Positions 1-9,545 of a stretch of DNA of 64,000 nucleotides are shown in pieces. The position numbers and the translations under genes were made by a program. Position 1 is the first letter of the stretch. Each line of letters starts with the position of its first letter. Location of the stretch: NCBI RefSeq assembly GCF_001886185.1, contig NZ_JXLA01000004.1, positions 62,001 to 126,000 on the forward strand. Direction: 5' to 3'. The notes under the pieces are model-generated. The model did not search any database. It was not told the origin of the DNA and saw nothing but the letters and a program-made list of their open reading frames with translations. The stretch comes from Enterococcus raffinosus. GTDB lineage: Bacteria; Bacillota; Bacilli; Lactobacillales; Enterococcaceae.

Positions 1-1577
1 GCTAAAATCGCGCGAGCAATCGTCAACAATTGTTTTTGCCCCTGCGAGATGTTGGAAGACTCTTCGTTTAATTCCATATTATAGCCGCCAGGTAATGTCT
101 TGATGAAGTGATCCACGTGAGCGGCTTTTGCCGCTGCATAAACTTCTTCATCGGTAGCATCTAAACGACCGTAACGAAGGTTGTCCATAATTGTGCCTTT
201 AAATAACCAGGTATCTTGTAAAACCATCCCGATATTTTTACGTAAATCTGCACGATTGAAGTCCTTGATGTTATGACCATCAATTTTGATTGCACCAGAA
301 TTTACATCATAAAAGCGCATCAGCAACTTAACCATTGTCGTTTTACCAGCACCAGTTGGCCCCACAATTGCGACTGTCTGACCAGGATCAACATGAGAAG
401 TAAAGTCTTGGATAACGATCTTATCCGGTGTGTAACCGAATTGAACATGTTCAAAGTCCACCATGCCTTCTGCTTTGTCAATCTGAACTGGGTTTTCAGC
501 CATTTGATCCTCTTCATCCTCTGCTAGGAATTCAAAGACGCGTTCAGCCGCTGCCGCCATTGATTGAAGCATGTTAGATACTTGCGCAAGCTGAGCAATT
601 GGTTGTGTCAGGTTACGTACATATTGGATAAACGCTTGGATATCTCCGACTGTGATTGAGCCGTTGTATGCCATAACCCCACCAGCGATCGCCACACCGA
701 CATAGCCTAAGTTTCCGACAAAGTTCATAATGGGCTGCATCAATCCAGAAAGAAATTGTGATTTCCAAGCTGATTTGAACAATACATCATTTTGCTCTTT
801 AAATTCTTTTAATGAGTTTTCTTCTTCATTGAATAAACGAACGATTGTATACCCACCGATGGTTTCTTCTACCTTCCCATTGATAACTCCAAGGTATTCC
901 TGTTGGGTTTTGAAGTATTTTTGTGAGTTTTTCACAACAACTAAGATCAGTATTAAAGAAATTGGTACGATTAAGATCGCAATCCCTGTCATCTTCACTG
1001 AAATCGAAAGCATCATAACAATAACTCCAACAATCGTAAAGGTTGAAGTAATCAATTGAGTTAAGCTTTGGTTCAAGGATTGTCCTAAGGTATCCACATC
1101 ATTTGTGATACGTGAAAGGACTTCCCCTGTCGTCCGACTTTCAAAATAGTTCATCGGCATGCGATTGATTTTTTCAGAAATTTCTTTCCGCATCCGATAT
1201 GTGATTTTTTGCGAAATCGTCGACATAATCCAGCCTTGGATGATTCCGAATAAGGAAGCAACTCCATAAAGAGCTAACATGAAAAGGAGGATGCCACCGA
1301 TTTTTTCAAAGTTGATATCGCCAGTTCCTTGATATTTCTTAATCAAGCCATTAAATAATTCAGTAATCGCCTTTGATAAGATTTTTGGCCCCCAAATATT
1401 AAAAATCGTTGAGGCTGCTGCAAAGATCATTACAAAAAAAACTGCGATTTTATATGCGCCAAGATAGGAAACTAATTTTTTGATTGTTCCTTTGAAGTCT
1501 TTGGCTTTTTCTACTGGCGCAGCCATTCCCCGGCCAGGTCCGCCACCATGAGGGCGATTTTGTTTTTGTTCTGCCAT
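1..1577 (-). CDS. ABC multidrug exporter half-transporter, partial (C-terminus beyond window)
   Basis: About 525 codons are present; the frame stays open to the left edge, so the C-terminal end (Walker B and H-loop) is missing. The start is ATG at 1577 behind an AAGGAGG-like site. The visible part is a six-helix type IV exporter domain followed by a nucleotide-binding domain with Walker A GPTGAGKTT, Q-loop LQDTW and signature NISQGQ. The SQGQ form (Gln for Gly) marks the partner that supplies the non-canonical signature in heterodimeric exporters. It lies 15 bp after the next half-transporter gene and should pair with it. The substrate is unknown; drug or biocide efflux is a family-based inference. 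Confidence 0.93.
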   Translation of the reverse strand, partial: MAEQKQNRPHGGGPGRGMAAPVEKAKDFKGTIKKLVSYLGAYKIAVFFVMIFAAASTIFNIWGPKILSKAITELFNGLIKKYQGTGDINFEKIGGILLFMLALYGVASLFGIIQGWIMSTISQKITYRMRKEISEKINRMPMNYFESRTTGEVLSRITNDVDTLGQSLNQSLTQLITSTFTIVGVIVMMLSISVKMTGIAILIVPISLILILVVVKNSQKYFKTQQEYLGVINGKVEETIGGYTIVRLFNEEENSLKEFKEQNDVLFKSAWKSQFLSGLMQPIMNFVGNLGYVGVAIAGGVMAYNGSITVGDIQAFIQYVRNLTQPIAQLAQVSNMLQSMAAAAERVFEFLAEDEEDQMAENPVQIDKAEGMVDFEHVQFGYTPDKIVIQDFTSHVDPGQTVAIVGPTGAGKTTMVKLLMRFYDVNSGAIKIDGHNIKDFNRADLRKNIGMVLQDTWLFKGTIMDNLRYGRLDATDEEVYAAAKAAHVDHFIKTLPGGYNMELNEESSNISQGQKQLLTIARAIL

Positions 1578-1592
1578 TCTTCTCGCTCCTCC

Positions 1593-3974
1593 TTAATCCG
1601 CTTCTTCTATGCCTAATTCAGCATTGCTTAATTGTGACTGAGCAATTTCTTGATAGACAGCTGATGTTTGCATCAATTCTTCATGACGTCCTTGCGCAAC
1701 GACACGGCCTTCATCCAATACGATAATATTGTCTGCATGCAGGATCGTTGATATTTTTTGTGCCACAATGATTTGCGTCGCATCCTTGATATTTTCAGCT
1801 AGCGCTTTACGCAATGCAACATCTGTTTTGTTATCAAGAGCTGAGAATGAGTCATCAAAGATCAAAATTTTAGGGTTCTTCGCTAAGGCGCGGGCAATAG
1901 ATAAGCGTTGCTTTTGTCCACCTGAAACGTTTGTCCCACCTTGAGAAATTGCACGATCGAAGCCTTTTTCGTTCGAGTTGATAAATTCATCAGCTTGTGT
2001 GATCGAAGCCGCTTTTTTCATTTGCTCATCAGAGATATCCGCATCGCCAAATTTGATATTTGAAGCAATGTCACCTGAGAACAATATCCCTTTTTGCGGT
2101 ACAAAGCCCATGATTTCATGCAGCTTGTGCATACTCATTTCACGAATATCGATGCCATCAATGGTAATTCGTCCACCAGTCACATCAAATAGACGCGGAA
2201 TCAAATTAACGATCGTTGATTTCCCTGATCCAGTCGACCCAATCAAGGCTGTTGTTTCACCAGGCTTAGCCGTGAAATTGATGTGATGTAGTACATCAGC
2301 ATCAGCATCGCCATAACGGAATTGAACACCTTCAAATTTCACTTCACCTTTAAAGTCATGGTCGTCTTTTGGTTGTTCTGGATCTTTAATCGTAGGTTCT
2401 GTGTTCAAAACTTCATCCACACGACCTGCAGCCACATTGGCACGAGGCAAGATAATAGATACCATCGACAACATCATGAAGGCCATAACGATTTGCATCG
2501 TGTAGGTAATAAACGCCATCATATCTCCGACCTGTAATTGACCATTGTCCATATTATGTCCGCCGACCCAAACGATCAAGACCGAGATACCATTCATCAA
2601 CAGCATCATGATCGGCATCATTAGTGACATCGCACGGTTTACAAACATTTGTGTTTTCATCAAATTCGTGTTGGCCACATCAAATCGTTCTTCTTCATAC
2701 TTTTCACGAGAAAACGCGCGAATAACTGGGAGCCCAGTGATAATTTCACGAGAAACCAAGTTCACACGGTCAACCAATGTTTGCAAAGCTTTAAACTTAG
2801 GCATCGTGGTCAGTAACAGGGTCACGACTAAAACTAAGACACCCGCTACAGCTACACCAACGATCCAGCCCATGCCAGTCCCGGTTTTATATACTCTGTA
2901 AATACCACCAATTCCTAAAATCGGTGCATACAGTACGATACGCATGATCATAACGATCCCCATTTGAATCTGCTGGATATCGTTGGTATTTCGAGTAATC
3001 AATGAAGCTGGAGAGAATTTTTCCATCTCATTGTTAGAGAATTCCAATGTGCGTTCATATTGTCCAACCCGCAGGTTTTTACCCACTGTTGCGGCAACCA
3101 ACGAACCAATCAGACCTACAATAATCGCTGCTACTGCTGATAGGAGTGTTAGACCGATCATTTTAGCACCTGTTTTGATCATGTAGTCGGTTTGAATTTT
3201 TTGCGTGTTGACGTTTAAGGCTTTGTATTCAGCTAGAGTCAACTGGATACCGACAGTCTTCAATGAAGCTTCACCAACATCACCTAAGCTATCCTTCGTC
3301 GCCTTACGAGCAGCGTTTACTTTGGCTGGCATCGCATCATTTTTGGCTTTAGTCGCTTCGCCAAGCTTCTGAGCTTCTGCTCCTTTTGCTTGGGCCTCAG
3401 CAGCTAAGCTTTGAGCTTCAGCGCCTTTAGCGGCAGCCGTTGCGCCATCTGTTGCCGCTGCGGCTTCTTGTCCAGCAGCTTGTGCCTGTTCACCTAAAGT
3501 TTTTGCTTCCTGTCCTAACGCCTGTGCTTTGGCAGCATCTTTTGAAATAGCTGTGTAATCATTAATGATTTCTTTTGCTTCTTTCGCGTTGCTTGAATCT
3601 TTTGAGCGAGTCGAAGCAATCATCATCATTGGCAGATCAAAGATTTTTGCTAATTTTTCTTTCGTCATGCCCTCTTGAAGATCTAGTTTATAGATAGCCA
3701 CTTTTTTTCCATCAACGGTTTGAGTAGCTTCCTTATAATTGTCTTTAATCGTTTGCTTCTCTTTATCGGTCATGAAGATTTCGATTCCTTGAAGCGTTGA
3801 TTTTCTAATTTTATCTGGAGTCGACTGTTCAAGTCCTCCTTGTTGAATACCGACATCAACGATATCCGATGTTAAACTTGGCAAGCTCAGATCACTAGAT
3901 GCCTGTACAATTAAAAGTAAAAATACGGCGATGATCGCATACCAATACTTACCAAGATATTTAAAAATCTTCAC
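1593..3974 (-). CDS. ABC multidrug exporter half-transporter with large extracytoplasmic insert
   Basis: The protein has 793 residues, about 200 longer than a usual half-transporter. TM1 is at about 12-28; then roughly 240 residues, including an Ala-rich heptad-repeat stretch (153-208), precede TM2 at about 272-296. The NBD has Walker A GSTGSGKST (579-587), signature NVSGGQ (682-687) and Walker B ending in DD instead of DE; the switch histidine is Gln (VAQK). These are hallmarks of the degenerate half of a heterodimeric exporter. The start is GTG, whose G is also the last base of the MarR stop codon (TAGTG), implying translational coupling. Inserts between TM1 and TM2 are known in BmrD/LmrD-type subunits. 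Function: export of lipophilic compounds, inferred. Confidence 0.94.
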   Translation of the reverse strand: MKIFKYLGKYWYAIIAVFLLLIVQASSDLSLPSLTSDIVDVGIQQGGLEQSTPDKIRKSTLQGIEIFMTDKEKQTIKDNYKEATQTVDGKKVAIYKLDLQEGMTKEKLAKIFDLPMMMIASTRSKDSSNAKEAKEIINDYTAISKDAAKAQALGQEAKTLGEQAQAAGQEAAAATDGATAAAKGAEAQSLAAEAQAKGAEAQKLGEATKAKNDAMPAKVNAARKATKDSLGDVGEASLKTVGIQLTLAEYKALNVNTQKIQTDYMIKTGAKMIGLTLLSAVAAIIVGLIGSLVAATVGKNLRVGQYERTLEFSNNEMEKFSPASLITRNTNDIQQIQMGIVMIMRIVLYAPILGIGGIYRVYKTGTGMGWIVGVAVAGVLVLVVTLLLTTMPKFKALQTLVDRVNLVSREIITGLPVIRAFSREKYEEERFDVANTNLMKTQMFVNRAMSLMMPIMMLLMNGISVLIVWVGGHNMDNGQLQVGDMMAFITYTMQIVMAFMMLSMVSIILPRANVAAGRVDEVLNTEPTIKDPEQPKDDHDFKGEVKFEGVQFRYGDADADVLHHINFTAKPGETTALIGSTGSGKSTIVNLIPRLFDVTGGRITIDGIDIREMSMHKLHEIMGFVPQKGILFSGDIASNIKFGDADISDEQMKKAASITQADEFINSNEKGFDRAISQGGTNVSGGQKQRLSIARALAKNPKILIFDDSFSALDNKTDVALRKALAENIKDATQIIVAQKISTILHADNIIVLDEGRVVAQGRHEELMQTSAVYQEIAQSQLSNAELGIEEAD
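3351..3518 (-). repeat. Tandem heptad repeat within the ABC transporter insert
   Basis: Codons 153-208 of the 793-residue half-transporter encode seven to eight consecutive seven-residue units, such as LGQEAKT, LGEQAQA, AGQEAAA, AAKGAEA and QAKGAEA. Alanine recurs at every seventh position from 157 to 199. The segment is predicted to lie outside the membrane and to form a long helix or coiled coil. Confidence 0.8.
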
Positions 3975-4420
3975 TATTGCTCACCTTCCCCTTCCATGGA
4001 TAATTTTTGCGAGTAGTCGACAAACTTTGCAGTTAATTCGAGATATTTTTTTGTGTCTTCTTCTCCCATAAGCTCAAACACTCGAACAATTTTATTTCGC
4101 ATCTCCTGCTTTTCAGCTTTGGCTACTTTTTTTCCGCTTTCCGTTAAACTGACATTGATTCGCCGTCGATCATCAGGATCCATCGTTCGGCTAATCAATC
4201 CGCGCTTTTCCAAATTCCCCAGCACAGCAGCAATTCGAGCAGTAGACAGATTAAGCGTATCGGCTAAATGCTTCGGATTTGTCGGTTCACCTAAACGATC
4301 CAGCACCTTAATGACGATATTAGCGCCTTTGCTGCTCTTTTCTATTTTACTGAATGCGCCATGACGATTTTGGACCATCAGCTGCATCAGTTCACGTTCA
4401 GCATCTTCTGCGAATGTCAT
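3974..4420 (-). CDS. MarR-family transcriptional regulator
   Basis: This 148-residue protein has a MarR winged helix-turn-helix. The recognition region is around LNLSTARIAAVLGNLEKRG, followed by the wing with DPDDRRR. It is the first gene of a three-gene unit and overlaps the ABC transporter start by one base. A strong promoter and two inverted repeats lie immediately upstream, so autoregulation and ligand-induced derepression of the exporter are likely (inference from MarR-exporter operons such as lmrR-type systems). The ligand cannot be read from the sequence. Confidence 0.92.
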   Translation of the reverse strand: MTFAEDAERELMQLMVQNRHGAFSKIEKSSKGANIVIKVLDRLGEPTNPKHLADTLNLSTARIAAVLGNLEKRGLISRTMDPDDRRRINVSLTESGKKVAKAEKQEMRNKIVRVFELMGEEDTKKYLELTAKFVDYSQKLSMEGEGEQ

Positions 4421-4457
4421 TAGACTCCTCCTTCTTTTGAAAAAATAATTTCAGTCC

Positions 4458-4486
4458 ATTAATACCTAACAGTGTTAGTAATTAAT
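4458..4486. promoter_or_regulatory. Palindromic operator of the MarR-ABC operon
   Basis: A 29-bp inverted repeat with arms ATTAAT-2nt-CTAACA around a single central base; 12 of 14 arm positions are symmetric. It sits just downstream of the -10 box, where a bound dimer would block transcription. A second, weaker symmetry (GCTA-A-TAGC, centre near 4507) lies between the -35 and -10 boxes. Binding by the adjacent MarR protein is inferred. Confidence 0.65.
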
Positions 4487-4494
4487 GCTGTTTG

Positions 4495-4523
4495 ATATTA
4501 CCGCTAATAGCAATTAAAATCAA
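4495..4523 (-). promoter_or_regulatory. Promoter of the MarR-ABC operon
   Basis: On the minus strand TTGATT (4518-4523) and TAATAT (4495-4500) are separated by 17 bp. No other promoter of this quality is seen upstream of the MarR gene. Confidence 0.7.
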
Positions 4524-4605
4524 CCCATTTTACTCAAAAAAACAGATGAATCCGTTTTATTTTTAATTTTTTTGATTTCTCTTAAGAAATATAGTTTTTA
4601 AGCAT

Positions 4606-4638
4606 AAAAAAGCAAGGTATCCATGCAATTTGGACACC
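4606..4638 (-). terminator. Terminator after kimA-like gene
   Basis: Inverted repeat GGTGTCC/GGATACC with a 9-nt loop, followed on the minus strand by TTGC and a run of six T. It ends the potassium importer gene. Confidence 0.7.
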
Positions 4639-4655
4639 CCACTTTTGACAGTTTT

Positions 4656-6479
4656 CTATTTTTTCAAATGATAATTATAGGTACTGATAATGATATCATC
4701 CCGATAAGACAAGCGGAAACGTAAGCGCAACGCCGTTTGGTTATGCAAGGATCGCTTCCACGTTCGATTAGGTACAAATTCCGGAATCAAGACAGTCGTT
4801 GTATAGTTGTGCTGTTTCGCATTTTTACTTACACGATCCACATAACGGCTGACTGGATTAACAATCGAACGATACGGAGAACGAACAACTGAAAAACGAA
4901 CATCCGGGAATTTTTCTCGGAATTCATGACGTATCTCCCGTTCCTTCTCTTCATTCTCTTCTAACGATACATGCATGGCAATGACATAATCACCGATTGA
5001 ACGCGCATAGTTGATTGCGCCAATATTTACTTGAGTCACATTTCCAACTAGCACAATCACAGTATTTCCAGCGTATTCGTGCAATTCAACATCGTCAACT
5101 AAACGTAATTGTTCGGCAACATTTTTATAGTGCTCATGAACCTTGTAAAAACCAAAGATCAAAATCGGCATAATGATGAAGAAGGGCCAAATATCCGGTA
5201 AACGATAAACAAATAGAATCACTACGATTGCAAATGAAATCAAAGCACCGATAATGTTAGCAATAGATCTTCGAATCCAGTGATGTCCTTCTTTACGCCA
5301 TTTCAAGACCATCCCAGTTTGTGATAACGTGAATGGAATGAAGACCCCTACTGAATACAATGGAATCAAGCGTTCTGTTGATCCTTGGAAAATCAACAAC
5401 AGGACAATGGAACCTAAGGCCAGAGTAATAATCCCGTTTGAGTAGCCTAGACGATCGCCACGATCTTGATAGCGGTGAGGCAAAAATTTGTCCTTTGCTA
5501 AATTGTAAGCTAAGACAGGAAACGCTGAGAAGCCCGTATTTGCTGCTACCGCTAAAATCAATGCTGTAACAAATTGCAATAGATAATACATGATACCTTT
5601 ACCAAAGACGGCTTCCCCCACTTGTGATAGGACGGTCACTTCCGCCGTTGGAACAATTCCAAACCAATAGTTCAAAAAAGTAATTCCCGTAAAGAAGAAT
5701 CCTAAAATCAAGCCCATCATTGCTAATGTTCCTGCAGCATTCTTTGCCCGCGGTTTTTTGAAGAACGGAACGGCATTACTAATTGCTTCAACCCCTGTCA
5801 ACGAGGAAGAGCCGGAAGAGAATGCCCGCAGCAAGAGCGCCATAGTAATTCCTGGAACAACTGCTCCGACTTGAGCCGTTGCATGCATAGGCGCTGTACC
5901 TGTCACAATTTTAACAAGACCAACAATAATTAAGATCGTAATCACCGCAATAAAGCTGTACACAGGAACCATCAACAGTCCCGCACTTTCACGCAGCCCA
6001 CGTAAATTCATCAGCATCAATAATAAAACAATAATAACGGAAATCAATACGCGATGATGATACAGGGCTGGAATTGCAGAAGCAATTGCCTCCGCCCCCG
6101 CTGATACGGACACAGCTACGGTCAACATATAATCGACTAGAAGTGAGCCGCCGGCAATCAGACCAGCATTTTTTCCTAAATTCTCACTACTGACGACGTA
6201 TGCTCCGCCGCCATGAGGATAGGCATGAATAATTTGACGATAAGATAAAATTAATGATGCTAATAAAACCAAAACGACTATTGCGATTGGCAATGAATAC
6301 CAAATCGCTGCTGCTGACAAGGTAACCAGAACAACAACGATCTGTTCCGTCCCATAGGCCACAGAAGATAGCGCATCTGAGGAAAGCATTGCTAAAGCAG
6401 CAAAACGTGACAAGTTTTGATCATCGTTTTCCGAAGACTTTAGCGGCCGGCCAACCAGCAAGCGTTTAAGATAATCCAC
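4656..6479 (-). CDS. kimA: KimA-type potassium importer (APC superfamily)
   Basis: The N-terminus reads GRPLKS and then ALAMLSSDALSSVAYGTEQI, and the C-terminus ends in YHLKK; both closely match my recollection of Bacillus subtilis KimA (YdaO), a high-affinity K+/H+ symporter. About 12 hydrophobic segments cover residues 1-455; a cytoplasmic domain of about 150 residues follows, which in KimA binds c-di-AMP. Two GTG codons compete as start. GTG 6479 has AGGGAG eight bases upstream and gives 607 residues, the length I recall for KimA; GTG 6488 overlaps the ribosome site. It is monocistronic, with its own promoter and terminator. Older annotations would say amino acid permease. Confidence 0.85.
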   Translation of the reverse strand: MDYLKRLLVGRPLKSSENDDQNLSRFAALAMLSSDALSSVAYGTEQIVVVLVTLSAAAIWYSLPIAIVVLVLLASLILSYRQIIHAYPHGGGAYVVSSENLGKNAGLIAGGSLLVDYMLTVAVSVSAGAEAIASAIPALYHHRVLISVIIVLLLMLMNLRGLRESAGLLMVPVYSFIAVITILIIVGLVKIVTGTAPMHATAQVGAVVPGITMALLLRAFSSGSSSLTGVEAISNAVPFFKKPRAKNAAGTLAMMGLILGFFFTGITFLNYWFGIVPTAEVTVLSQVGEAVFGKGIMYYLLQFVTALILAVAANTGFSAFPVLAYNLAKDKFLPHRYQDRGDRLGYSNGIITLALGSIVLLLIFQGSTERLIPLYSVGVFIPFTLSQTGMVLKWRKEGHHWIRRSIANIIGALISFAIVVILFVYRLPDIWPFFIIMPILIFGFYKVHEHYKNVAEQLRLVDDVELHEYAGNTVIVLVGNVTQVNIGAINYARSIGDYVIAMHVSLEENEEKEREIRHEFREKFPDVRFSVVRSPYRSIVNPVSRYVDRVSKNAKQHNYTTTVLIPEFVPNRTWKRSLHNQTALRLRFRLSYRDDIIISTYNYHLKK

Positions 6480-6538
6480 TAGACTCACTCCCTATTTCTA
6501 TTAATCAGCATTCTCTTTAAAAAATGCAAACAAGCGAA

Positions 6539-6567
6539 ATATTACTCGCACTCCTATCAAATGTCAA
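6539..6567 (-). promoter_or_regulatory. Promoter of kimA-like gene
   Basis: TTGACA (6562-6567) and TAATAT (6539-6544) spaced by 17 bp on the minus strand. It predicts a leader of only about 50 nt, too short for a c-di-AMP (ydaO-type) riboswitch. Confidence 0.8.
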
Positions 6568-6611
6568 TGATTTTTCCAACAAATTTTCATACCTTTAGTA
6601 AAACACGAAAA

Positions 6612-6648
6612 CAGGCAAAACAACAGTAATACGCTGTTGTCTTGCCTG
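6612..6648 (-). terminator. Terminator after yhgE/pip gene
   Basis: Near-perfect 15-bp stem beginning CAGGCA and enclosing ACAACAG/CTGTTGT, followed by TTTTCGTGTTTT on the minus strand. Confidence 0.8.
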
Positions 6649-6655
6649 TACTTTT

Positions 6656-9391
6656 TTAATGGAAAATTTTGCTTTCATGGGCAACTTTTGTAAGTTTGGT
6701 TAAACGAGGTTGTAATACTGGATACGCCCAAGTTCCTAGGATACCAAACACAATGAAAAGAACGATCATAATAATGATATCTCCTGTCGCATTTGGCCAA
6801 TAGATTCCACCAGCACTTTCACGTAGCAAGTTAACCGCATGGGTAAATGGCAACCAAGGATTGACTGCTTGGAAGAACTTCCCAGATACCTGGATCGGGT
6901 AGTTTCCCCCGCCTCCAGAGATGGATAGCACGAGAACAATAATCGCGATCCCTTTTCCGACTGTCCCAAAGAGCGCCACAAGTGTGTAAACAATCATCAT
7001 GAAGGCCAGAGCGACCAATACAGCAAACAGTACGCTATAGACTGGATTTTTCACATAAACGCCTAGTAAGAACATATTTCCTAGCGTTACAATCAACGCT
7101 TGTCCAACACTTACGACTAAATAGGTTAACATCCGTGCGCCAAATTGTTCACGTTTCGTGTATTTGCCGCGATCTTTTTTATCCAAGAAGAACTCTGTTG
7201 TGGTAACACTTGAGAACAATACCGCTCCGACCCACAGACATAATGCTGTATAGAAAGGGGTGCTTGCCGACCCGTTATTCGCAATTGGATACATCGTATT
7301 GGTTTGTAAATCTACAGGAGTCGTGAAGAAGTCACTTTCCTTTTGTGCATCCAGCTTCAATAATTTCAATACTTGACCGAAGTCAATCGTCTTATCCCCT
7401 TGTTGGATCGCATTCGCCGCTTTTTGGATACCGCTGCGTAGAGTCGGCCAATCATTTTGGATTAAATCCGTCGCAAGATTTAAGGCCTGTTCAACCTCGG
7501 GCATTTTATCATTTGCGACCTTTAAGCCGCCAGTCAGATCCTTTTTCACACCTGGCCAATCATTTAGCATGAAGTCCGCAGCCATGCCTAACTTTTGTTC
7601 TACTACTGGCAATTCATTATTGTAAAGATCTGCACCTGTATTGATCCCATTAACAATGTCGTTCATATGTCCATTTAATAGCACATTTGCATCATGTACT
7701 TCCTGACCAATAGCTGGCATTTGTTTTTGGTATTTTTCTAGGAAGGTGATCGCATTGCTGACAGTGCCTTCTGTCGAATTTAATAAAGAAGCAAAATCAA
7801 TTTGTTGTGCTTGATTCAAGACCCCTTGTGCAGTAGTAATTGTATTGATTAATTTATCGAGAATCGTGCTGACCGTTTGAGAGATTTGCTCAGCGTTTAT
7901 GCCACTTATTACAGAAGAAACGTTATCCGCAGCATCTTGAACATCTTCCAGTAATTTCTCTATCTCTTCAACACTACCATTTCTTACTGAATTGTCTAAC
8001 TTTGTTAAACGATCATTTAGAATATCCAACGCCCCACTAGTATTAGACAACGCTTGAAGTATATTAGCTAATTTTTGACTAGCGTCTGCATCACCATTTT
8101 TATCAGCTAGATTTTTCATATTTTGAATTAAATTGGATACTGAAACAATTGCGGCTTGTTGGTCTTTATTTCCTTGAATAAAGCTATTAATTACTTTACT
8201 TAAGGTCGCTCTTTCTTCAGGTGTTAAATCATTATCTGCCACTGCAGTCTTGATTGAATCCGCCAAAGAACTAGTCGTGTTCGCTACTTCCCCAATCGAC
8301 TGCAGCGTCACCTGAACACTGCTTGAAATACTTGGTACCGCGGATTTCAGTTTTTCTGCGCCATCTTTTGTTGTTGCAGCAAAATCGTCCGCTTGGTTCC
8401 CAAGCTTTTGAATGTCCGGCAGGATCGTTTGAACTTGATGAATGATGTTCAATCCTTGTTTGGCCTCGTTAATGCCGTCATTCATCGTCTTTTGAATCTC
8501 AGCAAAGTCACCATCCACTTGTGCCAACTGATTGCCGGCTTGTTGAATTTCTGGAATCTTCTGCTGCAGAGTCAAGATAACACTAGCTTGCTGTTTGATC
8601 TCTGGCATCTTTTGATTTAACGTGATCAATTTTTGGCCCATTTCATCGACTTGCGGTAAATAAGCCTGCAATTCATTGGCTTTTGCCAATTTTTCCTTCA
8701 ACTCAGGTAATTTGCCCTGCACCTCTACAACTTCCTGCGTGTATTTATCGATTTCACCTAAATTATCATTTGTAGTAAGAATCAAATTCTTTACCTTATT
8801 GATACTTACTAAGTTCTCATCAATGTTATAGCCGATCTCATTAAAAACCTTCAATAGTGTTGAACTAGCTGTTTTAATAAACTCTTGACTGATTTCTTGT
8901 TGGATTGATCCGGCACCCTTATCCGTAATTTTCGGTGCGATCGCATTGATTTTTTGATTCAGATAATATTCGATCTTTGGTTTTTTTATATCTCCGGAGG
9001 TGAAGCTCAATAAATCTTTCGAAAATTCTTTTGGCAGATAAATACCCGCATAGTATTTACCAGACTTTACGCCTTCGACAACTTGTTCTTTGGAGTCAAC
9101 GAAGCGCCAGCCTAATTGCTTATTTTTGTGAAGATTTTTGACGACTTCATTTCCGATCTCGACATCCTTGTCTTGGAATTTCGCCCCTGTATCGGCGCTG
9201 TACACAGCGATTGGTAATTCACCGGTATTGGAATATGGATCCCATAAGGCTTTTATATTGAACCAGGCGTAAAGGGATGGAATGATGACTAACGCAGCCA
9301 TCAGAAAAATGGCGATCGGATTTTTGAAAATTCGTCGCCAATCTAATTTAAAAAGACTCCATGTATGTTTGAGAGATTGTAAAACTTTCAT
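6656..9391 (-). CDS. YhgE/Pip-family membrane protein
   Basis: This 911-residue protein has one N-terminal membrane segment (about 25-45), a roughly 650-residue extracytoplasmic region rich in helical Gln/Asn/Asp repeats, and a C-terminal block of about five or six membrane helices (from about 720). The layout and N-terminus fit the YhgE/Pip family, named after a phage-infection protein of Lactococcus; members also resemble ABC-2 permeases and some act with type VII secretion. Two similar segments containing LNDWPGVK and QNDWPTLR indicate internal duplication. ATG 9391 is preferred: AGGTG lies at proper spacing, while an in-frame GTG at 9400 overlaps that site. No ATPase or ESX gene is adjacent, so the role is open. 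Confidence 0.88.
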   Translation of the reverse strand: MKVLQSLKHTWSLFKLDWRRIFKNPIAIFLMAALVIIPSLYAWFNIKALWDPYSNTGELPIAVYSADTGAKFQDKDVEIGNEVVKNLHKNKQLGWRFVDSKEQVVEGVKSGKYYAGIYLPKEFSKDLLSFTSGDIKKPKIEYYLNQKINAIAPKITDKGAGSIQQEISQEFIKTASSTLLKVFNEIGYNIDENLVSINKVKNLILTTNDNLGEIDKYTQEVVEVQGKLPELKEKLAKANELQAYLPQVDEMGQKLITLNQKMPEIKQQASVILTLQQKIPEIQQAGNQLAQVDGDFAEIQKTMNDGINEAKQGLNIIHQVQTILPDIQKLGNQADDFAATTKDGAEKLKSAVPSISSSVQVTLQSIGEVANTTSSLADSIKTAVADNDLTPEERATLSKVINSFIQGNKDQQAAIVSVSNLIQNMKNLADKNGDADASQKLANILQALSNTSGALDILNDRLTKLDNSVRNGSVEEIEKLLEDVQDAADNVSSVISGINAEQISQTVSTILDKLINTITTAQGVLNQAQQIDFASLLNSTEGTVSNAITFLEKYQKQMPAIGQEVHDANVLLNGHMNDIVNGINTGADLYNNELPVVEQKLGMAADFMLNDWPGVKKDLTGGLKVANDKMPEVEQALNLATDLIQNDWPTLRSGIQKAANAIQQGDKTIDFGQVLKLLKLDAQKESDFFTTPVDLQTNTMYPIANNGSASTPFYTALCLWVGAVLFSSVTTTEFFLDKKDRGKYTKREQFGARMLTYLVVSVGQALIVTLGNMFLLGVYVKNPVYSVLFAVLVALAFMMIVYTLVALFGTVGKGIAIIVLVLSISGGGGNYPIQVSGKFFQAVNPWLPFTHAVNLLRESAGGIYWPNATGDIIIMIVLFIVFGILGTWAYPVLQPRLTKLTKVAHESKIFH

Positions 9392-9423
9392 TGATTTCAC
9401 CTACTATTTTTTCTCGCTGAACC

Positions 9424-9453
9424 ACTTTAGCACGGAATTTCGGCTAATTTCAA
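9424..9453 (-). promoter_or_regulatory. Possible promoter of yhgE/pip gene
   Basis: TTGAAA (9448-9453) and an extended -10 TGCTAAAGT (TAAAGT at 9424-9429) with 18-bp spacing on the minus strand. Confidence 0.45.
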
Positions 9454-9545
9454 TTCTAGTGTGGGGCTGAAATGACCTTTTTTGACATTCCTAACGATTT
9501 GTCATAATTGTATCCCTTTTCACCTATGAAAAGCTAAAGAAATGC

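Noticed and set aside
730-1059. 109-codon plus-strand ORF opposite the left-edge ABC gene
   Set aside because: Antisense shadow of a well-conserved coding region; no ribosome site and no recognisable domain.
6480-6655. c-di-AMP riboswitch before kimA
   Set aside because: The promoter leaves a leader of about 50 nt, which is too short and lacks the long paired helices of the aptamer.
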